Shown here piece after piece: positions 26,658 through 34,788 of a DNA stretch of 64,000 bases. Position numbers and translations under genes: made by a program. Position 1 is the stretch's first letter. Every line of letters begins with the position of its first letter. Origin of the DNA: an uncultured Bacteroidales bacterium (lineage in GTDB: Bacteria > Bacteroidota > Bacteroidia > Bacteroidales > Paludibacteraceae); NCBI GenBank assembly GCA_900321005.1, contig ONUF01000012.1, positions 1 to 64,000 of the forward strand. The letters are read 5' to 3'. The notes under the pieces were generated by a model. That model saw only the letters and a list, made by a program, of their open reading frames with translations. It searched no databases and was not told the DNA's origin.

Positions 26658-27506
26658 TTATTGTTCTTCCCATTCACTCCAGGTTGCCCCGAAGAAGTAT
26701 GTCAATGTATCGCCGAGTTGGTAGTCCTTTACAGCTATCAAGTTTCCGTCCTGTATGTCGGTGACGGTAGCATCGGGTGTGCGGACGGTGAGGTAGATGC
26801 GTCCCTGCGAAGTGCTGCCGTTAAAGTCGTAGTTCATCTTGGCCGCCGTCTTGTCGCTCAGCGCATCCTCTTCGTAATAGACCGTACCCAATTCTTCATA
26901 CACCTCGAAGTGGTCGATTGTATCGTGCATGTATATACCGCCTCCGACGAGCAGTTCGCCGTCATAGCTTCCGGTCAGAACCACATCCGCGCGGTTCATC
27001 GGTTCACCGGCTTCGGCGGTGATGGTGATGGACTCTTGGAGGATATGTCCTGCTACCAACAGGCTGTCGTACTCCAGACGGAAGACGAAGCGCTCGGGTG
27101 TCTGCTCGAGAATCGTCCAACGGTCATAGGGTCCACCGATATAGGTGGTATCATTCGCCAGTACGATCAGTCCTCCGGCGCCGCAGGTATGGCCTACTTT
27201 GTAGCAGTCAAGGCCTTTGCCGTAGTTGATGTGGTACGGCAGACCGAGGACATGCTCGCGGTAATAGAAACTATCCACGATGAGTTCCGGCGAAGCCTTG
27301 AGCCAGAGATCCACGCCGTTCGAAGGGTTCTCGGCCTTGAGGGCAGGTCCGTACATGCGCCAAGCGGCGAACTCATTCTCCCAAGCGAAGTCATCCTTGC
27401 GCTCCGGCACAAAACGACCGAACACCTTAGGCTGCACAGCTTGTTTGTGACAAGCCGTAAGACTCAACAGAGCCATACATATAAACAGGTACTTCTTCAT
27501 TTTCAC
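26658..27506 (-). CDS. DUF4861 lipoprotein, pectin/uronate utilisation
   Basis: A 282-residue DUF4861-family protein. A lipoprotein signal ending LLSLTAC (Cys about residue 19) anchors it in a membrane. The conserved part runs from PVFGRFVPERKDDFAWENEFAAWRMYGPAL-type sequence (about residues 27-57) through VDLWLKASPELIVDSFY and GLDCYKVGHTCGAGG to a beta-sandwich C-terminus. The family is found with pectin-degradation genes and its exact activity is not established. Here it follows kduD by 26 bases, which supports a role in the same pathway. A GT9 gene begins nine bases downstream, so transcription may continue. Confidence 0.8.
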   Translation of the reverse strand: MKMKKYLFICMALLSLTACHKQAVQPKVFGRFVPERKDDFAWENEFAAWRMYGPALKAENPSNGVDLWLKASPELIVDSFYYREHVLGLPYHINYGKGLDCYKVGHTCGAGGLIVLANDTTYIGGPYDRWTILEQTPERFVFRLEYDSLLVAGHILQESITITAEAGEPMNRADVVLTGSYDGELLVGGGIYMHDTIDHFEVYEELGTVYYEEDALSDKTAAKMNYDFNGSTSQGRIYLTVRTPDATVTDIQDGNLIAVKDYQLGDTLTYFFGATWSEWEEQ

Positions 27507-27532
27507 CTTTCACTCATTCACTCACTCATTCA

Positions 27533-28336
27533 TTACTTCGGTTGTTTACCGATATAAGCCAGAATACCTCCGTCCACATAGAGGATATGTCCGTTTACGG
27601 CATCCGACGCATGAGAAGCGAGGAAAACAGCAGGGCCTCCTAACTCTTCCGGTTCTAACCAACGTCCGGCCGGAGTCTTGGCGCAGATGAACGAGTCGAA
27701 CGGATGACGGCTGCCATCTGCTTGGCGTTCGCGCAGCGGTGCTGTCTGCGGCGTAGCGATGTAACCCGGACCGATGCCGTTGCACTGGATATTATACTCG
27801 CCGTACTCGGAGCAGATGTTACGCGTCAGCATTTTCAATCCGCCTTTCGCTGCGGCGTAGGCACTGACCGTCTCGCGGCCGAGTTCGGACATCATGGAGC
27901 AGATATTAATGATTTTTCCTTCGCGGCGCTCCATCATCTCCGGCAGCACAGCCGCAGAGACGATATAAGGAGCCACCAGATCCACATCAATCACGGCCTG
28001 GAACTCTTCGCGTTTCATCTCATGCATCGGGATACGTTTGATGATGCCGGCGTTGTTGACCAGAATGTCAATTTGGCCTACTTCCTGGTGAATGCGCTCT
28101 ACCAGGGCTTTGACGGCTTTCTCGTCGGTCACGTTACATACATATCCCTTCACGTTCTTGATTCCCGCGTCGGCGTAGTTTTGCAATCCGCGCGCGAGAG
28201 CTTCTTCATTGATGTCGTTGAAGATGATGTTTTTTACTCCGGCAGCAACAAACGCTTTTGCGATGTTGAAACCGATTCCGTAAGACGCGCCTGTGATCCA
28301 CGCGTTCTTGCCTTCCAAAGAAAATAGATTGTTCAT
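27533..28336 (-). CDS. kduD: 2-dehydro-3-deoxy-D-gluconate 5-dehydrogenase (KduD-like SDR)
   Basis: A short-chain dehydrogenase of about 267 residues. The cofactor motif GASYGIG follows NLFSLEGKNAWIT, then DILVNNAGII and the catalytic tyrosine/lysine in SAYAAAKGG. IDVDLVAPYIVSAAVLPEMM and YIATPQTAPLRE match KduD. It interconverts 2,5-diketo-3-deoxygluconate and 2-keto-3-deoxygluconate with NAD(H) in pectin breakdown, directly after KduI. I chose the ATG at 28336 (MNNLFSLEGK), and an in-frame ATG at 28360 would add eight residues. A period-11 repeat lies between it and kduI. Confidence 0.9.
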   Translation of the reverse strand: MNNLFSLEGKNAWITGASYGIGFNIAKAFVAAGVKNIIFNDINEEALARGLQNYADAGIKNVKGYVCNVTDEKAVKALVERIHQEVGQIDILVNNAGIIKRIPMHEMKREEFQAVIDVDLVAPYIVSAAVLPEMMERREGKIINICSMMSELGRETVSAYAAAKGGLKMLTRNICSEYGEYNIQCNGIGPGYIATPQTAPLRERQADGSRHPFDSFICAKTPAGRWLEPEELGGPAVFLASHASDAVNGHILYVDGGILAYIGKQPK

Positions 28337-28364
28337 ATTGTTCGTATATTTTTTGCTCATTATG

Positions 28365-28397
28365 CTAGACCATAGCTAGACCATACCTAGACCATAT
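28365..28397. repeat. Period-11 array (CTAGACCATAN) between kduI and kduD
   Basis: Three near-identical 11-base units, CTAGACCATAG, CTAGACCATAC and CTAGACCATAT, occupy the short intergenic gap. A diverged fourth unit (AAACTAGGTTG) follows. Confidence 0.85.
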
Positions 28398-28417
28398 AAA
28401 CTAGGTTGCTACTCTGT

Positions 28418-29260
28418 CTATTTTAGGTCAGTTATCTTACTAAAGTCTTGGTCGCCATAATCGAGGTTCTCACCGCCCATGCCCCAGATAAAGGTGTAGT
28501 TGTGGGTGGCTGCAGCGGAGTGGATCGACCATTCGGGAGAGAGTACCGCTTGGTTGCCTTTCATCCATATATGGCGGGTCTCTTCAACTTCGCCCATGAA
28601 ATGGCATACAGCCTGGTCTTCAGGCACCTCGAAATAGAAATAGGCTTCCATACGGCGGCTATGCACATGCGCGGGCATGGTGTTCCATACGCTGCCGGTA
28701 GCCAGTTCGGTCATACCCATTTGCAGCTGACAGGTCGGCAACACTTGGTTGACCAGCATCTTGTTGATATCACGTTCGTTGCTCATCTCCAGACTACCCA
28801 TGTGAGCTACCACCGCGTCGGCTTTCGTCACTTTCTTGTCGGGGTAGGGGCAGTGTGCCGTGGTGGAGTTGAAATAGAAGAGTGCCGGCTTATTGGCGTC
28901 AAGGCTCTCGAACTTCACTTCGCGGTCACCGCGACCAAGGTACAGGGCTTCTTTGTAGTCCAGTTCAAACACCTTGTCTCCGGCTATCACGCGTCCTTTG
29001 CCGCCTACATTGAAGATACCTATCTCGCGGCGGGTGAGGAAGAACGGCGCTTTGAGCGGATCGATGGCTTCGAGTAGCAGGGTCTCACCGGCCGGCATGG
29101 CACCGCCGACGATCATGCGGTCGTACATGGAATAGACCATGTTCACTTCGTTCTTCACAAACACATGCTCGATCAGGAAGTCCTTGCGGAGACGAGTAGT
29201 GTCATACGATTTGGCGTCCGTCGGGTTCGACGCATAACGCACTTCATAATTGGTTTTCAT
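28418..29260 (-). CDS. kduI: 5-dehydro-4-deoxy-D-glucuronate isomerase
   Basis: A 280-residue KduI, a zinc-dependent cupin that isomerises 4-deoxy-L-threo-5-hexosulose uronate released from pectin to 2,5-diketo-3-deoxygluconate. The sequence matches the family over its whole length: NPTDAKSYDTTRLRKDFL, MYDRMIVGGAMP, and the metal site MPAHVHSRRMEAYFYFEV with histidines and glutamate. The C-terminus SPEWSIHSAAATHNYTFIWGMGGEN adds the remaining histidine ligand. It heads the kduI-kduD-DUF4861 block. No pectate lyase or SusCD pair is in the window. Confidence 0.95.
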   Translation of the reverse strand: MKTNYEVRYASNPTDAKSYDTTRLRKDFLIEHVFVKNEVNMVYSMYDRMIVGGAMPAGETLLLEAIDPLKAPFFLTRREIGIFNVGGKGRVIAGDKVFELDYKEALYLGRGDREVKFESLDANKPALFYFNSTTAHCPYPDKKVTKADAVVAHMGSLEMSNERDINKMLVNQVLPTCQLQMGMTELATGSVWNTMPAHVHSRRMEAYFYFEVPEDQAVCHFMGEVEETRHIWMKGNQAVLSPEWSIHSAAATHNYTFIWGMGGENLDYGDQDFSKITDLK

Positions 29261-29274
29261 ATCGTTATAGTTTT

Positions 29275-29302
29275 TAGTATTCAGTAGTCAGTGTTCAGTT
29301 TT
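29275..29302. repeat. Period-7 array (CAGTNTT type)
   Basis: Units TAGTATT, CAGTAGT, CAGTGTT and CAGTTTT are seen. The array covers the stop codon of the outer-membrane barrel gene and the gap before kduI. The same consensus recurs at 56.4 kb. Confidence 0.8.
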
Positions 29303-29990
29303 TTCGCTTAGAGTGCACAGGCCATATCCATACGAAGTTCACACTCAGGTCCATGGGGCTGGCCATGGAGAAGTGGTCCGTGAGGTTGGTTCCGAAGACG
29401 CCTCCAAAGGAATATTCAAAGCGCGCCTCAATCTCGTAGATACCTGCGCGGGCGGTTGGGAAAGAGACACCGGTTCCGGCGAGCAGTCCCCAATAGAAGG
29501 GGTGGTCGATCGGTCGGTATTCCGTTTGTCCGAGTCCGTTGACAAGGGTGCCCTTGTTGCCTTCGTCCTTGAAACAATAACCGATGTGCGGACCGAGGTT
29601 GAAGATCCACCGGCATGTTTGGCTGCCGAAGTTCAGATGCATGAGTATCGGCAGGTTGATATAATGGAGGTTGCGCTCATAGTGTTCTCCGGCCTCGTTC
29701 TTCTCGGCCCAACCGCGATGGACATAGTTGAGTTCCATCTGGAAAGCGCAGTATTTATGTCCTGCATAGCGGAAAGTGATGCCGCCGTTTCCTCCAAGCA
29801 CACAGGCGTTCGTTATCGGTTTCATGTTCGATACGACAGGACGGAACAGCACGGAACTGGCTGTCACACCGCCATGCACGCCGAGGTAGAACTCCCGTGC
29901 GCGTAGGCGGGGTTGGGCCTGTAGAGTCTGCGTGCCGAGTGCAGCAAGCAGAAGGCAGACGAGGATTAATATGTAACGACTTCTACGCAT
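29295..29990 (-). CDS. Outer-membrane beta-barrel protein (PorT/OmpW-like family)
   Basis: A 231-residue outer-membrane barrel. I start it at MRRSRYILILVCLLLAALG, where the signal peptide begins and ends at LQAQ. An upstream in-frame extension of 28 residues has no signal character. The rest alternates aromatic and glycine residues in short strands (FYLGVHGGVTASSVLFRP, FRYAGHKYCAFQMELNYVH, YINLPILMHLNF, FNLGPHIGYCF), as in the PF13568-type barrels. PorT, a type IX component, belongs to this family, but PorT identity is not certain. It overlaps the LysM gene upstream by 25 bases. The stop codon falls inside a period-7 repeat. Confidence 0.7.
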   Translation of the reverse strand: MRRSRYILILVCLLLAALGTQTLQAQPRLRAREFYLGVHGGVTASSVLFRPVVSNMKPITNACVLGGNGGITFRYAGHKYCAFQMELNYVHRGWAEKNEAGEHYERNLHYINLPILMHLNFGSQTCRWIFNLGPHIGYCFKDEGNKGTLVNGLGQTEYRPIDHPFYWGLLAGTGVSFPTARAGIYEIEARFEYSFGGVFGTNLTDHFSMASPMDLSVNFVWIWPVHSKRKN

Positions 29991-31339
29991 GCGTTTTGGT
30001 ATCCGCCCTGCTTCACTTGTTGCCAGCGGATAGGTGATTGGAGGCCGATATGTTGTTGTTCTCCTTGAAGCCAAGCTACGAGAGCCTGCATCAGGTCATA
30101 GCCTAAGAGGTCATAGCGCGGTGTCTCGGAAACATGTTCGTCCGAGAAATACGTCTTCCATAACTCGTCATATTCCTCGCGAAGCGCGTTGCTTGAGAAG
30201 AGCGAAGTATATACGGTTGGGACACGCAGGTTCTCTTTGGTCCAACTGAATTGGCTGATGAGGCGGATACGATAGCCGTCTTCTTGCAGTTTGGCGATAT
30301 GCGGAATAGCCATGCGTACCAACTGATAGCGGTCGCTATGCAACAGGATGATGTTCTCTTTCTCCGGGTTGAGGGCATAGTTCGCAGAATCAGCCATCAA
30401 GTCCTGAAGGCCCAGGGCGGTGTAGGGAATGCCATGTACGCGCATCTGCTTGCGAAGGGTACGCACCGATGCCGAGAGGTCTTCGTCCCTTACTTCGACT
30501 ACCACACAATGTGCATCGCGTGTCTTGAGCCATGCGCAGAGACTGTCAGCTTCCTGCTCGTCCGTCGAGTTAAATTGGAGGATGTAAGGATGATGCTCCA
30601 GTTCGAGGTCATCGCTGAAAGGCAGGAGGAGAGGTACTTTGTGTTGCTCGCACCAAGTGGCCATGCGCTCTATCTGAATGGGGTACACAAGACCGAGGAT
30701 GGCTTGTACGCTGTCTAACTCTGTACTGTCGCAGAGGGCCGCCACCCGGCGTTCGCTGCGCTCGCTATCATAGACACGCAGGCGATAGAGGGTACTGTCG
30801 TTCTGTAAGTCATGAATAGCCAGCAGTGCGCCCTGGTAGAACTCCATCATACGCTCGGCGTTAACGCTTCGTTTCGTCTGACGACTCTCAAAAGGTAACA
30901 AGAGCGCTAACTCAACCACACGGCGTGTGTCGGGAACTATACTATCTACGGCGAGCGAGTCGGTAGCGAGGGAGTCTATCGCAAGACTGTCCACCATAGC
31001 GGGCTGCGGCTCCGGCGCTACTACCGTCTCCGTCACGATGGTCTCAAGGACTTTGACCTCCGATTGTATGATAACAGGACGTTTGGTGGGAATAAGGATA
31101 ATCTCGCCATAGTGCAGTCCGCGCTCACGCAGTTGCGGGTTGAGACGGATGATTTCGGACTGCGGCACATCGAAGTTCACCCCGACGCGGTACAAGCCGA
31201 TACTACGCTCTACCTCATAACGATACACCTCTTCCCCGTTGACGGTGTCCAGCGGGTAGTTGAGCAGTTCTTGGGCTTTCAGCGGACTGAGGCAAGCGAT
31301 GAGTGCCAGAGCCAAAACTATAAATGCGTTATTTCTCAT
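29966..31339 (-). CDS. LysM protein with periplasmic-binding-protein-like domain
   Basis: A 457-residue exported protein. A signal peptide (ACLSPLKAQ) is followed by a LysM-like peptidoglycan-binding segment (about residues 37-90, YRYEVERSIGLYRVGVNFDV to GEIILIPT). A repetitive linker (DSLAIDSLATDSLAVDSI) leads to a domain (about 140-450) resembling the receptor family of branched-chain amino-acid binding proteins: VELALLLPFES, FYQGALLAIHDL and YDLLGYDLMQALVAWL. It probably binds peptidoglycan or holds a ligand in the periplasm. It overlaps gldG by 11 bases and the barrel gene by 25. The real ligand is unknown. Confidence 0.75.
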   Translation of the reverse strand: MRNNAFIVLALALIACLSPLKAQELLNYPLDTVNGEEVYRYEVERSIGLYRVGVNFDVPQSEIIRLNPQLRERGLHYGEIILIPTKRPVIIQSEVKVLETIVTETVVAPEPQPAMVDSLAIDSLATDSLAVDSIVPDTRRVVELALLLPFESRQTKRSVNAERMMEFYQGALLAIHDLQNDSTLYRLRVYDSERSERRVAALCDSTELDSVQAILGLVYPIQIERMATWCEQHKVPLLLPFSDDLELEHHPYILQFNSTDEQEADSLCAWLKTRDAHCVVVEVRDEDLSASVRTLRKQMRVHGIPYTALGLQDLMADSANYALNPEKENIILLHSDRYQLVRMAIPHIAKLQEDGYRIRLISQFSWTKENLRVPTVYTSLFSSNALREEYDELWKTYFSDEHVSETPRYDLLGYDLMQALVAWLQGEQQHIGLQSPIRWQQVKQGGYQNACVEVVTY

Positions 31340-32957
31340 ATCTACGTTTTCTTATAACAAACACTATGCCGCCGATGAGAGCCAGGATGGCGACGGGGCT
31401 GATGGTGCTTATCAGTTGAATCTTCATTCGTTCGTCATGTGCGCGCTTGTCGTTCAACAGACGCAATGCGATATCTTTCTCGCGCAAGGCGATGAGTCCT
31501 TCGGCGTCGGTGAGCCAGAGTACGGCGTTGACCACCATATCGCGGTTGGAGAACTGCATGCCGCTGTAGCGGTCGTAGCCCATGGGTAGGGCTTGGTTCT
31601 TCTGCAACTCATTGATGACAATGCTTCCGGAGGCGATGACCACTTGGCGGGTAGGTACGCCGGTCTTACGAATCGGTTCGTCGGTGAGAATACCTTCGGG
31701 TACCATACGGTGGGCATAGGCACTGGTGAACGTTCCTTCGAGGGAGACCGCCACTGGCACATACTGGTATTTGAACTCCGCCATGTCGGGATTCATATCG
31801 CTCAGGTTCACCTCGCCGGGAGTTGCGGTGACGCGGCTGGCGGTGCTGGTAGCCAGGAGGATACGTTTCTCGATGCCATCTTCTCCGCCTACGGCGTCAA
31901 TCGGGCTGACGAAGGTACTCATGACTTGTCCCATGTCCTTCGTGATAGGTGATCCTTGGCTGGTGAGCAACAAGGGCGCATAGGTCCATGGCATGGGTTG
32001 GAAGTTAGGATGCTCGGCGTCGGAGGACACATTCACAGGGATAGGCAGACACTGGACATCTTGCACGAGGGCGGGATTGATACGCACGCCGTAGCGGAAG
32101 AGCAGGTCGGTGAGTCCGAGGTCCAAGGGGATGATCGGCGTGAAGCCGTCTTTCTGCAAGATCTCTTCACTCAGTTGCACGCCGTTGATGGCCCAGAGGA
32201 CAGCACCGCCGCGCATGATGTATTGGTCGATGACAAACCGCTCGGCATCGGTGAAGGCCGTCTGTGGGGCAAGGATGAGGATCGCCTGATAGCCGTCAAG
32301 GACATGGGCATCAATGGAGTCCGAAGCTATCGCTCCTCTATCGACCGCGAAGTACTTACTAAGAGCCGACATGAGGTCATAGGTATGCGCTTCGTCGGGT
32401 TCGCCGTGTCCCTCGAGGATGGCTACCCGCGGTGTCTCGTGCTGCGTGAGCAGGTGGAGTGCTTCCATGAACGCAAACTCGAGTTGCTCCATGCTGGCGT
32501 TGAGGTTCTCTTCGCCGCTGAGACCGCGGGTGTTCTTGAGAAGGGTGACTACCGCCTTTTTGCCTTTGTAGGAAAGCAGGGCATATGGATAGACGGTCGT
32601 TTGTGCAGTCTTGCCGTTCTGCTCCCGCTCGTGAATAATGATCGGCGAGAGACCGAGAGAATCTCCTTTCACCTTTAACCTTTCACCTTTCACCTTTACG
32701 ACGTCGGCATAGACGTCGAGTTCCTCGATGGTCTCTTCGGTCGCTTTCTTCAATCGGCGGAAGCCGGCATTGAGGTCACCATCCAACAGCAGGCTCACCT
32801 CGATAGGCGCATCGGTAGCACGGAGCAGGGTCTTGGAGGCCTCACTCAGACTATAGTGCTTGTCGTCCGTCAAATCCCAACGAACGACAAAAGCGTATGC
32901 CAGCACATTGGCCAGTAAAACGCTAATAAACACTATAACTAAGTTCCTAATCCGCAT
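31329..32957 (-). CDS. gldG: GldG-like gliding/ABC-transport associated membrane protein
   Basis: A 542-residue protein like GldG, an auxiliary membrane subunit of the GldA-GldF ABC transporter. It has an N-terminal membrane anchor (NLVIVFISVLLANVLAYAFVV), the motif WDLTDDKHYSLSEASKTLLR, a large extracytoplasmic domain with VAILEGHGEPDEAHTYDLMSAL and LILAPQTAFTDAERFVIDQYIMRGGAVLWAI, and a C-terminal helix (ISPVAILALIGGIVFVIRKRR). The ABC ATPase and GldF permease are not in the window, so partners must be elsewhere unless the gene works alone. A period-7 repeat encodes VKGERLKVKGDSLG near residue 95, in a poorly conserved stretch. Confidence 0.82.
   Translation of the reverse strand: MRIRNLVIVFISVLLANVLAYAFVVRWDLTDDKHYSLSEASKTLLRATDAPIEVSLLLDGDLNAGFRRLKKATEETIEELDVYADVVKVKGERLKVKGDSLGLSPIIIHEREQNGKTAQTTVYPYALLSYKGKKAVVTLLKNTRGLSGEENLNASMEQLEFAFMEALHLLTQHETPRVAILEGHGEPDEAHTYDLMSALSKYFAVDRGAIASDSIDAHVLDGYQAILILAPQTAFTDAERFVIDQYIMRGGAVLWAINGVQLSEEILQKDGFTPIIPLDLGLTDLLFRYGVRINPALVQDVQCLPIPVNVSSDAEHPNFQPMPWTYAPLLLTSQGSPITKDMGQVMSTFVSPIDAVGGEDGIEKRILLATSTASRVTATPGEVNLSDMNPDMAEFKYQYVPVAVSLEGTFTSAYAHRMVPEGILTDEPIRKTGVPTRQVVIASGSIVINELQKNQALPMGYDRYSGMQFSNRDMVVNAVLWLTDAEGLIALREKDIALRLLNDKRAHDERMKIQLISTISPVAILALIGGIVFVIRKRRYEK
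32667..32694. repeat. Period-7 array (TTTCACC type) inside gldG
   Basis: Units TTTCACC, TTTAACC, TTTCACC, TTTCACC are seen on the plus strand, followed by TTTACGA. They encode a Lys/Gly/Val-rich segment in the gldG extracytoplasmic domain. Confidence 0.85.
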
Positions 32958-32984
32958 GGTTGCCTGCGTTCGGATGCTATCCGC

Positions 32985-34757
32985 TTACTTTTTTATACTT
33001 TGCCAAACGTCTTCGTTGATAACCACCGGATATTTCGCGCGGAGTTTCTCGATCCATGCTTTCTCCAGGAAGTCCTGGTAGTCGGTTGTTACTTTGCCTT
33101 TCTCGTCCTCCCAGGTTGCCGGTGCTTTGAGTTTCTTACCTACACAAACGACATACGGCAGTTGCTCGTTGGGGGTAAACTCGGCTTTTTTGATCTTCAG
33201 GCCGTATTTATCCACGGCTGCGTTCTTGCCTTGTTCCCACAGACCGCGCTGCGCTTTGACATAGGTGACGCTGTCCTGATTGATACGATGTGCGATGTAG
33301 CTCTTGACAGAGTCCGGATCGGCACTCTTGATGATGGCCTGAGCGGCCTTTGCGCTGTTCTTATCTTTGCACTGGAGCAACCATCCTTTGAAGTGGGGTG
33401 CGTCCCAGGTGTATTTCTTCTTGTTGGCTGCGAAGAACTGCTCGAGTCCTGCGGTGTCCTTGGCTGCTTTGTCCCATACCTCACGGAGCGATACTTCGAA
33501 GAGCAGGATGCCGTCGTGGTATTCCTGTACGAGGTTTCTCAGTTCCGGATACTTCTCCTCGAGGTGTTCGTCGGCATAGGCTTTGACTTCTTCGTCGCTC
33601 ATCTCAGCCGGGAGGTTATACTCGGCGCGGGTCTTACGGATAAAACTCTTATCGGCTTCTTTGGCACGCTCGTCGCGTTGTACCTGGCGCTCTACCTGGC
33701 TGCGGATCGAGTCGAGGGGTTGGATGCTGCGCTCGCCTTCTTTGTACAGGATATGCCATCCGTACATGGTCTGGAAGGGTGCACTGATCTGACCTACCTC
33801 GAGTGCGAAAGCAGCATCTTCGAAGGGCTTCACCATCATTCCTTTGCCGAACCATCCGAGGTCACCGCCACGGGCACTGCTGCCGCGGTCATCGGACTCG
33901 GCTTTTGCTACCTCCGCGAAGTTCTCTGCGTTGACGATAGCGGCGATAGAGTCGATGAGCGCTTTCTTGGCTGCTACGACAGAGTCGCTTTCGCCACGCG
34001 GGGTCATCTTCATAATATGACTGGCTTTGACCTCTTTGTGGTCGCGTTCTTCTTCAACGAGTACGATATGGAAGCCGTACTGGGTGCGGAAGGGTGCGCT
34101 GACTTTACCTACTTCGGTGCCATAGACAGCCTCTTCGAGCGGATAGACATAACGGAAAGGAGTGATCCATCCGAGTTCGCCGCCGGTCTCTTGTACAGAG
34201 GGATCGGTGCTGACAGCGCGGGCTACATCGGCGAAGGGTTCTACCGGCTGACGTACTTTCTTTGCCTTGCGTCCTTTACCTTTGATGACCTCTTTGCCGA
34301 TGGTGACACGCTCATACGCTTCGTTGATCTTCATCAGTGCTTCTGCTTCCTGAGCACTGTCAGCGGTCGCGGGGCACTGGATAGCGATGTGTGCAGCGCG
34401 GCGGTCTTTGGCCATATGGCGCCAACTCATCTCCACGAGGCTGTCCATGGCTTGGTTATCCTGCAGGTACTTCGGCGTAGCCTGGGCACGGTAGCCTTTG
34501 AGTTCTTTCTTGAAGGCCTCGGTGGTGTCGATGCCTTGCGATTCGGCTTCTACGACCTTGAGTTTGAAGTTAATGAACATGTCGAGGTACTCGTCCATGG
34601 TCTTGGGATCGAGTGCTCCGGCTTGGTTGTTTTTCTCATAGATGTAGAGGAACTCCTCTGCACTGACGGGTTTACCGTTGATGGTCATCAGCGGTTTGTC
34701 TTGAGCCATCATGTTCAGGCTCAACGCTGCTACGATAAATAAAAATGCTTTTTTCAT
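32985..34757 (-). CDS. SurA/PrsA-like peptidylprolyl isomerase with two parvulin domains
   Basis: A 590-residue periplasmic chaperone. The signal peptide ends at MMAQ, followed by MTINGKPVSAEEFLYIYEK, the N-terminal chaperone segment typical of SurA-like proteins in Bacteroidetes. Two parvulin (PpiC) domains are visible: one near residues 115-240 (RRAAHIAIQCPAT, GGELGWITPFRYVYPLEEAVYG, GFHIVLVEE) and another near 245-350 (VKASHIMKMTP, GGDLGWFGKGMMVKPFEDAAF, GWHILYKEGER). The C-terminal half resembles a further helical chaperone region. It should help fold outer-membrane barrels such as SprA. It is 27 bases upstream of gldG. Confidence 0.88.
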   Translation of the reverse strand: MKKAFLFIVAALSLNMMAQDKPLMTINGKPVSAEEFLYIYEKNNQAGALDPKTMDEYLDMFINFKLKVVEAESQGIDTTEAFKKELKGYRAQATPKYLQDNQAMDSLVEMSWRHMAKDRRAAHIAIQCPATADSAQEAEALMKINEAYERVTIGKEVIKGKGRKAKKVRQPVEPFADVARAVSTDPSVQETGGELGWITPFRYVYPLEEAVYGTEVGKVSAPFRTQYGFHIVLVEEERDHKEVKASHIMKMTPRGESDSVVAAKKALIDSIAAIVNAENFAEVAKAESDDRGSSARGGDLGWFGKGMMVKPFEDAAFALEVGQISAPFQTMYGWHILYKEGERSIQPLDSIRSQVERQVQRDERAKEADKSFIRKTRAEYNLPAEMSDEEVKAYADEHLEEKYPELRNLVQEYHDGILLFEVSLREVWDKAAKDTAGLEQFFAANKKKYTWDAPHFKGWLLQCKDKNSAKAAQAIIKSADPDSVKSYIAHRINQDSVTYVKAQRGLWEQGKNAAVDKYGLKIKKAEFTPNEQLPYVVCVGKKLKAPATWEDEKGKVTTDYQDFLEKAWIEKLRAKYPVVINEDVWQSIKK

Positions 34758-34760
34758 ATA

Positions 34761-34788
34761 CTAAAATCTAAAATGTAAAATTTCAAAT
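34761..34788. repeat. Period-7 array (CTAAAAT type)
   Basis: CTAAAAT, CTAAAAT, GTAAAAT, TTCAAAT are read on the plus strand, filling the gap between nrnA and the parvulin gene and overlapping the nrnA stop. Confidence 0.75.
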
